Shown here in pieces: positions 51,406-60,069 of a DNA stretch of 64,000 nucleotides. How positions within the stretch are numbered: position 1 is the first letter of the stretch; the number at the start of each line of letters is the position of its first letter. This stretch comes from Bacteroidaceae bacterium (GTDB lineage: Bacteria > Bacteroidota > Bacteroidia > Bacteroidales > Bacteroidaceae), in assembly GCA_017458585.1 (NCBI GenBank), contig JAFTAJ010000034.1, positions 1-64,000 on the forward strand, given 5' to 3'. The notes beneath the pieces were generated by a model that was given only the letters and a program-made list of their open reading frames with translations, was not told the origin of the DNA and ran no database searches. Position numbers and translations under genes: made by a program.

Positions 51406-52701
51406 ATGCGTAAGCTCTCCTTTATACTTATCATCCTTGCCCTCTGCATGCCTGAGGTGGCTATCCTGGCACAGAAGAAGAAGGCCACACCTAAGCCAAA
51501 GGTGCAGCCCGTGGTGGAGCGTAAGCCCAAGACCGCCGAGATAGACTCGCTGATTAACGCCTATCTCTTCGATGAGGCCACCGACCTAATTGACGACGAG
51601 ATGGACACTAATCCCGCCGCCGACTATGCCGCCATACTGACTGCACGCCAGCAACAGGCCGCCAAGGGCAGCAGCATGCTCGAGGCAACACAAAAAGTGG
51701 TGTTTGTTGATAGCATTGTCGTAGGGCGCGAACTGATGCTGCAGACAATTAGCATCGACGGCAGCTGTGGACAACTGCTCACTGCCAGGCAGATAAAAGA
51801 TTTGCTCGGTCTCAAGGAGCCGGCCGTAGGCACCGGTTTTGTCAACGACTTCGGCGACCACGCTATCTTCAGCCAGACTATAAAGGGCAACGGCACAAAA
51901 CTGATGCAGACCAGCCTCTTCGGCGACAAATGGAGCACTCCCACCCCACTCAACGGAATTGGCGACAGCCTCAGCGCAGAGGGATTTCCTTTCTTGATGG
52001 CTGACGGCACGACTCTCTATTTTGCCGCCCACGACGAGGCATCACTGGGAGGCTATGACATCTATGTCACACGCTACGATGCAGAGAGCGCATCATATCT
52101 CAAGCCCGAAAACATAGGCATGCCTTTCAACTCGCCTGCCAACGAATACCTCATGGTGTATGACGAAGTGAACAACCTCGGTTGGCTCGTGAGCGACCGC
52201 AATCAGCCTGCCGACAAGGTCTGCGTGTATGTGTTTATTCCCGATGAGGCTCGCGAAACCTACGATGACCTGCCTGACGGCCAGTTGCGCAACCTGGCTG
52301 CCATACACAGCATCAAGGACACCCAGCAAAAAGCTGCTGCCAATGTAAGCGAGGCTCTTGATCGACTCAAGACCGCCCGCACCGCCCATCATGACATCGC
52401 AAACGACAACGACATCAACTTTGATGTGGCCTACGGCAAACGCTATCACAGCCTTGATGACTTCCGTAACCCCAAGGCCAAAGAGAAAGCTGTAGAATGG
52501 GTGACGCAGAAACTGCGCCATGAACAACTAATCACACTCCTGGCCGACAATCGCCATAAGTATGCTGCAGCCCACACCGATGCCGAGCGTAAGGCACTGG
52601 CTCCCGTCATTCTGCGTCAGGAGCAAGAGCTGGAGGCGCAGGCCGTGCAACTCATAGAGCTTGCCAACAAGGTGCGCTCACTAGAAACAGACAAACAATA
52701 A
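51406..52701 (+). CDS. Exported PD40/WD40-like propeller protein with helical C-terminus
   Basis: 431 residues. Signal MRKLSFILIILALCMPEVAILAQ, then a Lys/Pro-rich segment. The centre has PD40-like blades (GDKWSTPTPLNGIGDSLSAEGFPFLMADGTTLYFAAHDEASLGGYDIYVTRYD; FNSPANEYLMVYDE, LGWLVSDRN) similar to the propeller of PorE-type proteins. The last ~130 residues are helical and charged. No OmpA domain, so peptidoglycan binding is not predicted. Confidence 0.82.
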   Translation: MRKLSFILIILALCMPEVAILAQKKKATPKPKVQPVVERKPKTAEIDSLINAYLFDEATDLIDDEMDTNPAADYAAILTARQQQAAKGSSMLEATQKVVFVDSIVVGRELMLQTISIDGSCGQLLTARQIKDLLGLKEPAVGTGFVNDFGDHAIFSQTIKGNGTKLMQTSLFGDKWSTPTPLNGIGDSLSAEGFPFLMADGTTLYFAAHDEASLGGYDIYVTRYDAESASYLKPENIGMPFNSPANEYLMVYDEVNNLGWLVSDRNQPADKVCVYVFIPDEARETYDDLPDGQLRNLAAIHSIKDTQQKAAANVSEALDRLKTARTAHHDIANDNDINFDVAYGKRYHSLDDFRNPKAKEKAVEWVTQKLRHEQLITLLADNRHKYAAAHTDAERKALAPVILRQEQELEAQAVQLIELANKVRSLETDKQ

Positions 52702-52720
52702 CATTCTAATATACAACGCT

Positions 52721-54307
52721 ATGAAAAAATTTGCTGCACTTTTGATTTCGTTGCTGATTGGCGGCACTTGCCTCAATGCCAACGCCAAGCAGAAGGTAGT
52801 TAAAGTTAGTAACGCCACTGAGTTGATTAGGGCAATCAAGAGCAATACTAAGATTGTCATCACCGCCACAGGACCTCTCGACATTACCAAAGCACTTGAC
52901 GGTCTCATCGCCGCTGGCGAGGTTCCCGCCATCGACTGGGATGCCCCCGAACTGGAATTCGGCATATATTTTGACCAGGAGTACGATGGCCCCGAACTTA
53001 TCATCGCCGGCATGATTGACCTGACCATCGAAGGAGGTGGAAAAGAGCCTGTAGAACTACAGGTCAGCCCGCGCTATACTGATGTGCTGCACTTTGAGAA
53101 CTGCGAGAACCTAACCCTGAACAATCTCAAGCTCGGCCACACCGACGGCGGCACATGCAGCAGCGGCGTGATCACCCTCACCGACTGCCGCACCGCAAAC
53201 ATCAACGGCTGCGACATCTATGGCTGCGGCGAAGTGGGACTATACATCTACCACTGCAACAATGTGACGCTGAACAACAGCATAATCCATGATTGCACCG
53301 AGAATGCAATGACTATTGATATGGACAATCGCCAGAGCGAAGGCCTGTCTTTCAACAATTGCACCTTCACACGCTGCAACAGTGGAATGTATGTTAGTGA
53401 AGGCACAGAGGAAATCGTCTTCAACAACTGTAAGTTCTCAAATAATAAGGGCACACTTTTCTGGCAGGGGCGCCCCATCACCCTTAACAACTGCGACGTG
53501 GAGCATCATCACTACGACGAAAGCGACAACAAGTTTCTCACTCGCAACGGCGGCACATGGGAGACCGACTTTCGCGATGCAGAATACCTGCCCGACATTG
53601 AGGACGACACTCCCGATTTTAATGTGGTTGACAAGAGGTATGCTTGGGAAGGCTACCTGAATGCTACCACTCATTTCCGCCTTGAACTGGAGCAGGGACG
53701 CAACAACCTCGTTATCGGCGAGATGACATACTTCCGCAAAAACGGCACTGTGAGCGACATCCCTGTATATGGAGTATTCCGCGAGATAGGCGACGGCGAA
53801 TGGCTACTGCTGCACGAGTACAACGGACGTAAGGAGTGCGGCACCATCACCATAGACATAGGTGCTAACGATGCCATATATGCCGGCACCTGGAGCTATG
53901 GCAATAAAGAGATGGTGATGAGCAAGACCGAGAAGGTGCAGTTCTCCGAAGGCAAGCATGAGACATTCTTCCATCCTGCCTCCCCTGAGGAGATGAAGGG
54001 CGAGTTTGGCTTCAGCTATGTGAAGAGCGAAGAGCCTCTCGTTGAAGGCGGCGGCTATGTCAAGCTCACTCCGTATGGCGACGATATGGTTCGCTGGGAG
54101 ATGAACAATATCAGCGGTGGCACTGCCGAGGCCAGTGGCGAAAGCGTTATAGAACTCAACACTTTCGAGGGTGTCTACCAGAACTTTGAGTTCCGCGCCT
54201 TCGTATATAAAGACTGCATTTACGTGATGCGCACCAATCCCGACGACGGCCCGATTGACGACTGGGGCGTAGCCGGCACACTGGAAGGCGTATATCTCCG
54301 ACACTAA
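52721..54307 (+). CDS. Secreted right-handed beta-helix (pectate-lyase-like fold) protein
   Basis: 528 residues. Signal peptide MKKFAALLISLLIGGTCLNANA. Residues ~100-270 show NosD/pectin-lyase-like coils with Asn ladders (LTLNNLKLGH, ANINGCDIYGCGEVGLYIYHCNNVTLNNSIIHDCTENAMTI, LSFNNCTFTRCNSGMYV). The C-terminal ~230 residues are a beta domain of unknown kind. It may bind or cleave polysaccharide, but no catalytic residues can be named. Same strand as the propeller gene, 19 bp apart. Confidence 0.85.
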   Translation: MKKFAALLISLLIGGTCLNANAKQKVVKVSNATELIRAIKSNTKIVITATGPLDITKALDGLIAAGEVPAIDWDAPELEFGIYFDQEYDGPELIIAGMIDLTIEGGGKEPVELQVSPRYTDVLHFENCENLTLNNLKLGHTDGGTCSSGVITLTDCRTANINGCDIYGCGEVGLYIYHCNNVTLNNSIIHDCTENAMTIDMDNRQSEGLSFNNCTFTRCNSGMYVSEGTEEIVFNNCKFSNNKGTLFWQGRPITLNNCDVEHHHYDESDNKFLTRNGGTWETDFRDAEYLPDIEDDTPDFNVVDKRYAWEGYLNATTHFRLELEQGRNNLVIGEMTYFRKNGTVSDIPVYGVFREIGDGEWLLLHEYNGRKECGTITIDIGANDAIYAGTWSYGNKEMVMSKTEKVQFSEGKHETFFHPASPEEMKGEFGFSYVKSEEPLVEGGGYVKLTPYGDDMVRWEMNNISGGTAEASGESVIELNTFEGVYQNFEFRAFVYKDCIYVMRTNPDDGPIDDWGVAGTLEGVYLRH

Positions 54308-54317
54308 ACAAATATCA

Positions 54318-54352
54318 ATTCCTCACTCCTAACTCCTAACTCCTCATTTTCT
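54318..54352 (-). repeat. CTCCTAA heptamer array
   Basis: Units CTCACTC, CTAACTC x2, CTCATTT up to the start of the phosphorylase gene. Confidence 0.85.
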
Positions 54353-54353
54353 A

Positions 54354-55220
54354 ATGCCCATCCCTCCTTCTGAACTTATAATCAACGACGATGGAAGCAT
54401 CTTCCATCTTCACCTGAAGCCAGAGCAGCTTGCCCATAAAATCATTCTGGTCGGCGACCCGGGCAGAGTGAGTACTGTGGCCGCGCATTTCGACAGCGTG
54501 GAGTGCGAAGTGCAGAGTCGCGAGTTCCACACCATCACCGGCACCTATTGTGGCAAGCGTATCAGCGTGGTCTCCACAGGCATAGGCTGCGACAACATCG
54601 ACATTGTGCTCACCGAGCTTGATGCCCTCGTAAATATCGACTTCAACACGCGTGAGCCAAAGACGGAGCTTACCTCGCTGGAGATTGTGCGCCTCGGCAC
54701 CTGTGGCGGCCTGCAGGAAAATACTCCTGTCGGCACGTTCATCGCCTCCGCAAAGAGTATCGGTTTCGACGGCCTCTTGAATTTCTACGCATACCGCGAC
54801 CGCGTCTGCGACCTTGATATGGAGCAGCACTTCCTCCACCACATGCGCTGGAAGCAGCCCCTGTGTTTACCATACGTGATTGATGCCAATCCGCAACTGC
54901 TCGACCGCATCGCTGCCGACGATATGGTGCGCGGCATCACCATCGCATGCAACGGATTCTACGGCCCGCAAGGACGCCTACTGCGCCTCCCGCTCGCTGA
55001 CCCCGAGCAGAACAGCAAGGTAGAGGACTACGAATACAACGGTCTGCGCATCACCAACTACGAGATGGAGTCCTCGGCCGTGGCCGGTATGAGCGCCATG
55101 CTCGGCCACAAGGCCATGACTTGCTGCATGGTTGTGGCAGGGCGCCGCACCGGTGAAGCTAATGCCAACTACAAGAACACTATCGACACCCTTATCCAGA
55201 AGGTACTTGACCGCATCTAA
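54354..55220 (+). CDS. Nucleoside phosphorylase (uridine phosphorylase-like)
   Basis: 288 residues. PNP/UDP fold: ILVGDPGRVSTVAAHF (phosphate-binding GDPGR), REFHTITGTYCGKRISVVSTGIGCDNIDIVLTEL, IVRLGTCGGLQ, and NYEMESSAVAGMSAMLGH (the ribose-binding ExE). Bacteroidales have this form as a uridine or purine phosphorylase for salvage; substrate cannot be fixed here. The mnmE start follows at 14 bp. Confidence 0.9.
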   Translation: MPIPPSELIINDDGSIFHLHLKPEQLAHKIILVGDPGRVSTVAAHFDSVECEVQSREFHTITGTYCGKRISVVSTGIGCDNIDIVLTELDALVNIDFNTREPKTELTSLEIVRLGTCGGLQENTPVGTFIASAKSIGFDGLLNFYAYRDRVCDLDMEQHFLHHMRWKQPLCLPYVIDANPQLLDRIAADDMVRGITIACNGFYGPQGRLLRLPLADPEQNSKVEDYEYNGLRITNYEMESSAVAGMSAMLGHKAMTCCMVVAGRRTGEANANYKNTIDTLIQKVLDRI

Positions 55221-55236
55221 TGTTCAATCTTCAATG
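55221..55236 (+). repeat. Short TTCAATC array carrying the mnmE start
   Basis: GTTCAATC, TTCAATG: the second unit's ATG (55234) is the mnmE start codon. Confidence 0.75.
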
Positions 55237-56517
55237 AATACCATCTGCGCCATAGCCACACCCCCGGGAGGTGCCATCGGCATCGTCCGCATCAGTGGAC
55301 CTGATGCCATCGGTATTGCCGACGAAGTCTTCCGTACCAAGGGCAGCAAGAGTCTCGGCGAGCGCAAGACCGGCACCATAGCCTTTGGCACCATCGAAGC
55401 TGACGGCTCCGTGCTGGACGAGGTGCTGGTCAGCATCTTCCGCGCCCCCCACAGCTACACAGGCGAAGACTCGGTGGAGATAGCGTGCCACGGCTCTCCC
55501 TATATATTAAATAAGGTAGTGCAACTGCTCACAACCCACGGCTGTCGCATGGCCGAGCCAGGCGAATACACGCAGCGAGCCTTCCTCAACGGCAAGATGG
55601 ACCTCAGCCAGGCCGAAGCCGTTGCCGACCTCATAGCCTCTGGTAGCGCAGCCAGCCATCGCATAGCCATAAATCAGATGCGCGGCGGCATCAGCCACCG
55701 CCTCGGCGAACTGCGCAACAAGCTATTGCAGCTCACCAGCCTGCTGGAGTTGGAGCTGGACTTCTCCGAGGAAGACATAGAGTTCGCCGACCGGAGCCAG
55801 CTGCTAACCCTCGCCGAGGACACCGCCGCCGAGATCAGTCGCCTCACCGCCACCTTCGCCGACGGCAATGCCCTCCGCAACGGAGTGCCCGTAGCTATCG
55901 TTGGCGCTCCCAACGTGGGCAAATCGACACTGCTCAATGCCCTGCTCCGTGACGACAAAGCCATTGTAAGCCCCGTCAGCGGCACCACGCGCGACACAAT
56001 AGAGGACACCGTCACTCTGGGCGGCATCCTCTTCCGCTTCATCGACACAGCCGGACTGCGCCACACCACCGACACTATTGAGCAGATGGGCATAGAGAGA
56101 GCCAAGCAAGCCGCCAGCCGGGCCCGCATAATAATAATGATGACAGAGCCTGGTGTCCCTTACCCCGAAATCAATGCAGTCGATGGGCAGACCATAATAA
56201 AGATTGTAAACAAGACTCCCGAGTTTCAAGCTATCAACGGCACTGGCCTTCCGCAACTGGAGCGACAGCTCGTTGCAGCAGTGCCGCAGGTCGGTAGCGA
56301 CACCGTGCTCATCACCAATGTCCGCCATAAGCAAGCCCTCGACCTTGCCCACGCCGACATACAGCGTGCCATCGCCTCGCTGCGTAACGACGCCAGCGGA
56401 GACCTCGTGGCCGAAGATCTACGTCAATGCCTCGCCCACCTCGCCGAGATAGTCGGCGAAATCAGCGACACAGCCATCTTAGAAAACATATTCAAGAACT
56501 TCTGCATCGGCAAGTAG
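55234..56517 (+). CDS. mnmE: tRNA uridine-5-carboxymethylaminomethyl GTPase
   Basis: 427 residues. N-terminal folate-binding domain (TICAIATPPGGAIGIVRISG, HGSPYI, RAFLNGKMDLSQAEAV), helical domain, GTPase (P-loop GAPNVGKST, SGTTRDTIED, DTAGLR) and C-terminal catalytic CIGK. About 30 residues shorter than most MnmE proteins, mainly in the G domain after DTAGLR, where the usual NKxD appears as IVNKTPE without its Asp. Works with MnmG on tRNA wobble uridines. Confidence 0.95.
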   Translation: MNTICAIATPPGGAIGIVRISGPDAIGIADEVFRTKGSKSLGERKTGTIAFGTIEADGSVLDEVLVSIFRAPHSYTGEDSVEIACHGSPYILNKVVQLLTTHGCRMAEPGEYTQRAFLNGKMDLSQAEAVADLIASGSAASHRIAINQMRGGISHRLGELRNKLLQLTSLLELELDFSEEDIEFADRSQLLTLAEDTAAEISRLTATFADGNALRNGVPVAIVGAPNVGKSTLLNALLRDDKAIVSPVSGTTRDTIEDTVTLGGILFRFIDTAGLRHTTDTIEQMGIERAKQAASRARIIIMMTEPGVPYPEINAVDGQTIIKIVNKTPEFQAINGTGLPQLERQLVAAVPQVGSDTVLITNVRHKQALDLAHADIQRAIASLRNDASGDLVAEDLRQCLAHLAEIVGEISDTAILENIFKNFCIGK

Positions 56518-56522
56518 ATTCT

Positions 56523-56574
56523 GACCGAGCATGGTTCCCAACAGGGGGATGAGTTGGCCGATACAGAGTGTCAT
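56523..56574 (-). pseudogene. Remnant of the 5' end of a second ZIP transporter gene
   Basis: On the minus strand, directly overlapping the stop of the MBL-rubredoxin gene (TAATG), ATG opens [17 protein letters not shown]. The intact ZIP gene at 58069-58845 begins MTLLIGLLIPLLGTMLG. Identity stops after 17 codons, at the 3' end of mnmE, so the rest of the gene is lost. Confidence 0.8.
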
Positions 56575-57515
56575 TATGCCGGGTTGAATTTCTCCTTAGG
56601 CTGTTTGCATCGGGGACAACGCCAGTCGTCGGGCAGATCTTCGAAGGCCACACCATCGTGCTCAGCCGGGTCATAGACATAGCCACAGACGGAGCAGACG
56701 TATTTGCCGCTGGCTTCCTGTTGGGAGAAATCCACCTCAGCAAGAATCGTCGAAACGGGATTGTCGAGGTCTATCACGCGCTTGGCCTCCAGGTTCTCGT
56801 AGCCCTGTGGGGTATGGGTGCCCATATAGACAGTGGGGTTGTTGCGAACGAATTCGCGCACTCGGTCCAGCGTCTCGCGGGCTGCGGGCAGGTCGTCATA
56901 AACCACCGACAGTTTATTCTCATGCAAGGCCTCGTCCACGTATGTGATATCGCCCTCGAACATATAGAACAATCCCTCATTCTCTGCTATAATGAGGCTG
57001 TTGCCGTTGGTGTGACCCTTTGCCTTGATGTAATATACGCCGTCGGCTATTTTCTGACTTTTAGGGAAGTTGTGATAAGGACCATCAGTGAATTGTACTG
57101 GGACAAGGTTAGGAATATCCTTCAGCTCTTCCACACCCATTTCGTCGGCATTCACATAAATCTTCGCATTGGGAAACGAGCGTAGTTCTCCGGTATGGTC
57201 GGCATGCTTGTGGGTAACCAGAATCTTCGTCACCTGCTCAGGCTTGTAGCCGAGGGCAGCGAATGCCTCCATATAGGTGCAGATGTCCTTTCCAGTATAG
57301 ATCATTGACTTCTCGTCGGGTGATTCTTCAGGGAAATCTGCCGGTAAGCCCGTATCTACCAATATCACTTCCGAACCGGTGTCGATGAGGTAGTTCTGCA
57401 GGCTGCCTCGATAGCGGATGTTTATGTCGAACTTTTCCGGACCTTCCTCACCACCGAAGACGAAGGGCTGGGTATAGAACCCGTCTCGTCTGAATTTTAC
57501 TGCTTTTATTTTCAT
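56574..57515 (-). CDS. Metallo-beta-lactamase-fold protein with C-terminal rubredoxin domain
   Basis: 313 residues; start [13 protein letters not shown] (complement of 57513-57515). MBL core: [11 protein letters not shown] (HxHxDH), [27 protein letters not shown]. Rubredoxin domain ~265-313: [12 protein letters not shown]...DDWRCPRCK with two CxxC knuckles. The pair is reminiscent of flavodiiron-type electron transfer but has no flavodoxin domain; a rubredoxin-fed hydrolase/reductase is inferred. First of several redox genes on this strand, with a rubredoxin gene just upstream. Confidence 0.9.
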   Translation of the reverse strand: MKIKAVKFRRDGFYTQPFVFGGEEGPEKFDINIRYRGSLQNYLIDTGSEVILVDTGLPADFPEESPDEKSMIYTGKDICTYMEAFAALGYKPEQVTKILVTHKHADHTGELRSFPNAKIYVNADEMGVEELKDIPNLVPVQFTDGPYHNFPKSQKIADGVYYIKAKGHTNGNSLIIAENEGLFYMFEGDITYVDEALHENKLSVVYDDLPAARETLDRVREFVRNNPTVYMGTHTPQGYENLEAKRVIDLDNPVSTILAEVDFSQQEASGKYVCSVCGYVYDPAEHDGVAFEDLPDDWRCPRCKQPKEKFNPA

Positions 57516-57538
57516 ATTCTTGTCATTTATTGTTTTAT

Positions 57539-57700
57539 TTATTCTTCTACGGGTACGAATTTCTCCTTCTTCCGCTTGCAGCGGGGGCAGCGCCACGTAT
57601 CGGGCAGGTCTTCAAACGGGGTTCCGGGAGGTATTCCCTGCTTGGGCTCACCTTTCTCTGGGTCGTAAGTGTACTTACAGGGGCATTTCATCTTTGCCAT
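57539..57700 (-). CDS. Small rubredoxin with a CxC first knuckle
   Basis: 53 residues (ATG complement 57698-57700). Sequence features [44 protein letters not shown]. Second knuckle is normal (CPRC). The first is C6-P-C8, one residue short of the usual CxxC. Iron coordination would need a changed loop. It lies 23 bp upstream of the rubredoxin-fusion gene, likely the same transcript. Confidence 0.9.
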   Translation of the reverse strand: MAKMKCPCKYTYDPEKGEPKQGIPPGTPFEDLPDTWRCPRCKRKKEKFVPVEE

Positions 57701-57733
57701 AATCGAAAGTGTATTTTGTGATTTGAAAATGAA

Positions 57734-57790
57734 GGGACAGCTTTGCGCGGTGTCTGATTCGTAGTACAGTCACTCCGGCAACACCGTCCC
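57734..57790 (-). promoter_or_regulatory. Possible structured leader between wHTH and rubredoxin genes
   Basis: GGGAC (57734-57738) pairs with GTCCC (57786-57790) and GGTGT (57749-57753) with ACACC (57781-57785), leaving an internal bulge and a 27-nt loop. It is placed in the 5' leader of the rubredoxin gene. Function unknown. Confidence 0.4.
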
Positions 57791-57848
57791 GTAAAGAAGA
57801 AATTTATTTGCGTCGAGGTGCAGAAGCACCATGCGATGCCGTGAGAGA

Positions 57849-58022
57849 TTATTGGGCTGGAGCCCACTTGCAGCGTACGGGCGACACGATGGCACCCTCT
57901 TTTTTCAGTTCGGCAAAAGCCTTATCCACTTCCTTGCGGTCGATTCCTGTAATTTCTGCAATCTTGCCAGCGTTAACGGGCGCACCGAACTCACGCATGG
58001 CTTGTAATACCTTTTCCTTCAT
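57849..58022 (-). CDS. Small winged-helix-like DNA-binding protein
   Basis: 57 residues, too short for most gene callers (ATG complement 58020-58022). MKEKVLQAMREFGAPVNAGKIAEITGIDRKEVDKAF reads as a compact helix-turn-helix with AELKKEGAIVSPVRCKWAP as wing. Single Cys at position 51. Probably a local regulator of the metal/redox genes; that role is inferred from its position alone. Confidence 0.75.
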   Translation of the reverse strand: MKEKVLQAMREFGAPVNAGKIAEITGIDRKEVDKAFAELKKEGAIVSPVRCKWAPAQ

Positions 58023-58068
58023 AATCTTTTTGTTTTAGTTATAATTTATTGTTCTGTGAGCTTAATCT

Positions 58069-58845
58069 TCACCCCATTACTACGTCGAGTACCATCATCA
58101 GTACGAAGCCGATGGCAAAACCGATGGTGCTGAGATTGCTGTGTTGGCCGTTGGAGGCTTCAGGAATAAGTTCCTCGACAACAACATAGAACATGGCTCC
58201 AGCAGCAAAGGCCAACATGTAAGGCAGGACAGGCACCAACAGCGAGGCCAACAGCAAGACGGCAACGGCTCCGATGGGTTCAACAGCCCCACTTAATGAG
58301 CCGATAACGAATGACTTCCACCTGGAATTGCCAGCCGCCCGCATGGGCATGGAGATGATGGCTCCCTCTGGCACGTTCTGGATGGCAATACCCAAAGAAA
58401 CGGCAATGGCACTTGCCAGCGAGATATTCGAGATGCCACTCTCTGCTCCAGCAAAGACCACACCCACAGCCATACCTTCTGGCAGATTGTGGATGGTAAC
58501 AGCTAGGGCCAGCATGGCTGTCTTGGAAAGATGCGAACGTGGACCCTCGGGGCTATCTGTTCCGATATGCAGGTGTGGTGTCAGCTCGTCAATCATGAGC
58601 AGGAAGCCCATACCCAACAGGAATCCAACTGCAGCAGGGACAACCGACCAACACCCATTGTCGGCTACCATCTCCATCGCCGGAATCAGTAACGACCATA
58701 TTGATGCTGCCACCATCACACCCGATGCAAACCCAAGCAGTGTCTTCTGCAGACGAAGAGGCATTTCGTCCTTCACCAGAAAGACGAAAGCCGCTCCAAG
58801 CATGGTTCCCAAAAGGGGAATGAGAAGACCAATCAGTAAGGTCAT
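58069..58845 (-). CDS. zupT: ZIP family divalent metal transporter
   Basis: 258 residues, about eight membrane helices. Metal site motifs HNLPEGMAVG (TM4) and QNVPEGAIISMP (TM5), with a His-containing loop (DELTPHLHIGTDSPEGPRSH). Imports Zn/Fe/Mn across the inner membrane. A truncated copy of its 5' end lies at 56523-56574. Confidence 0.95.
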   Translation of the reverse strand: MTLLIGLLIPLLGTMLGAAFVFLVKDEMPLRLQKTLLGFASGVMVAASIWSLLIPAMEMVADNGCWSVVPAAVGFLLGMGFLLMIDELTPHLHIGTDSPEGPRSHLSKTAMLALAVTIHNLPEGMAVGVVFAGAESGISNISLASAIAVSLGIAIQNVPEGAIISMPMRAAGNSRWKSFVIGSLSGAVEPIGAVAVLLLASLLVPVLPYMLAFAAGAMFYVVVEELIPEASNGQHSNLSTIGFAIGFVLMMVLDVVMG

Positions 58846-58854
58846 GTAAGGGGA

Positions 58855-59037
58855 TTAATACTTCGTAAACTGATATTTCTCGCGTAGTGCCTGTTGCTCT
58901 TCGGTTGGGAGAGAGGTGAAATAGGCTTTCCAACCTGGGCAGAAGTTGATGTGCCAGCGCCAGAAACGGCCCAACAGAGATTTGGGCTTCCTGTCGTAAT
59001 TAGCTCTTAGTTTGCAGTTTTCGCAGTGATGTGCCAT
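58855..59037 (-). CDS. Small conserved Cys-containing protein
   Basis: 60 residues: MAHHCENCKLRANYDRKPKS, then LLGRFWRWHINFCPGWKAYF and a helical end. CxxC plus a later Cys and several His could bind metal. Start 19 bp after the ferritin-like gene's stop, 9 bp before the ZIP gene. Not recognised; conserved spacing suggests it is real and belongs to the metal operon. Confidence 0.8.
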   Translation of the reverse strand: MAHHCENCKLRANYDRKPKSLLGRFWRWHINFCPGWKAYFTSLPTEEQQALREKYQFTKY

Positions 59038-59055
59038 AATAGCAATGTCTTGGAA

Positions 59056-59511
59056 TTACAGCTGCAGCAACAACCAGTTTTGAGTACCAATCTTTTCGAT
59101 GAGTTCCACTGCACCCTGGCTCCAGTAGAGGTCTTCCTCCTCGTCCTTCAGATAGTCCTTCAGCAGGTCGTAGGTGGTGGGATCATCCTTAACGCCTTCC
59201 ATGCACTTCATCAGCAGCTCAACGCCTGGCTCCTGAATGGCGAGGTCGGCCTTTACATACTCTACGGGGTCGCAGATAAGCTCACGGCTCTTCATGCCTT
59301 CAAACTTAACATCTCCGCCAAGGTCGAGGATGCGCTCTGTGAACTTCTCTACCCAGCCCATCTCCTCATTGAAGTGGCCGATGTACTTCTCTCCGAGCTT
59401 TGTGATGCCCTGAGCCTTGAAGATCATGCCCTGCTGCTTGTGTACGATGGCACCTTCTGCCAGATGAGTTACGAAAAACTGTAATGACTCAATAGATTTC
59501 TTCTTGTCCAT
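59056..59511 (-). CDS. Ferritin-like diiron protein (bacterioferritin type)
   Basis: 151 residues, four-helix bundle. Candidate metal ligands occur in HKQQGMIF, GHFNEEMGWVEKFTERI and DEEEDLYWSQGAVELIE. Differs from standard Bfr in its helix 1, so whether it makes a cage is open. First gene of the minus-strand metal operon with its own promoter; likely stores iron or consumes peroxide. Confidence 0.85.
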   Translation of the reverse strand: MDKKKSIESLQFFVTHLAEGAIVHKQQGMIFKAQGITKLGEKYIGHFNEEMGWVEKFTERILDLGGDVKFEGMKSRELICDPVEYVKADLAIQEPGVELLMKCMEGVKDDPTTYDLLKDYLKDEEEDLYWSQGAVELIEKIGTQNWLLLQL

Positions 59512-59566
59512 AATACTTTTGTTTTAGTTTAAACGATTTTTGTTATTTTGTTTACTGTTTCAGTTG

Positions 59567-59597
59567 CAAAATTACGAAATATCCCTATCAATCCAAA
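59567..59597 (-). promoter_or_regulatory. Promoter of the ferritin-ZIP-rubredoxin operon
   Basis: Minus strand: TTTG (complement 59594-59597), 19 nt, TAATTTTG (complement 59567-59574). Best promoter match in the window. Confidence 0.88.
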
Positions 59598-59615
59598 TCT
59601 AAAACAATACAAAAG

Positions 59616-59647
59616 TTGTCTGAATTGTAAAAAAATAGGTAATTTTG
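59616..59647 (+). promoter_or_regulatory. Promoter of the ridA-tcdA pair
   Basis: TTG (59616-59618), 21 nt, TAATTTTG (59640-59647); divergent from the ferritin promoter. Confidence 0.75.
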
Positions 59648-59674
59648 CACCCACATTTATATTTATAGCGCACA

Positions 59675-60052
59675 ATGAAAGTAATCAGCACAACAAAGGC
59701 ACCCGCTGCCATTGGTCCTTACAGTCAGGCCATTCAATGCGGCAATCTCGTCTATACCTCTGGTCAGATACCCATCGACCCTGCCACAGGCATGTTTGTT
59801 GAGGGAGGCATCAAGGAGCAGACACGCCAGTCGCTCACTAATGTCAAAGCCATCCTGGAAGAGACGGGCCTCAGCATGAGCCATGTGGTGAAGACCACCG
59901 TGTTTATGGCAGACATGAACGACTTTGCCGACATGAACGCTGTCTATGCCGAATTCTTTACTGAGCCTTTTCCGGCTCGCTCTGCAGTTGCCGTAAAGAC
60001 CCTACCTAAAGGCGCTTTGGTAGAGATTGAGGTAGTGGCCGAAGTTAAATAG
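59675..60052 (+). CDS. ridA: RidA family enamine/imine deaminase
   Basis: 125 residues, full length. [51 protein letters not shown] and [24 protein letters not shown] with the essential Arg. Removes reactive 2-aminoacrylate-type enamines in the cytosol. Confidence 0.97.
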   Translation: MKVISTTKAPAAIGPYSQAIQCGNLVYTSGQIPIDPATGMFVEGGIKEQTRQSLTNVKAILEETGLSMSHVVKTTVFMADMNDFADMNAVYAEFFTEPFPARSAVAVKTLPKGALVEIEVVAEVK

Positions 60053-60069
60053 GGACATCGCGATAGAGC

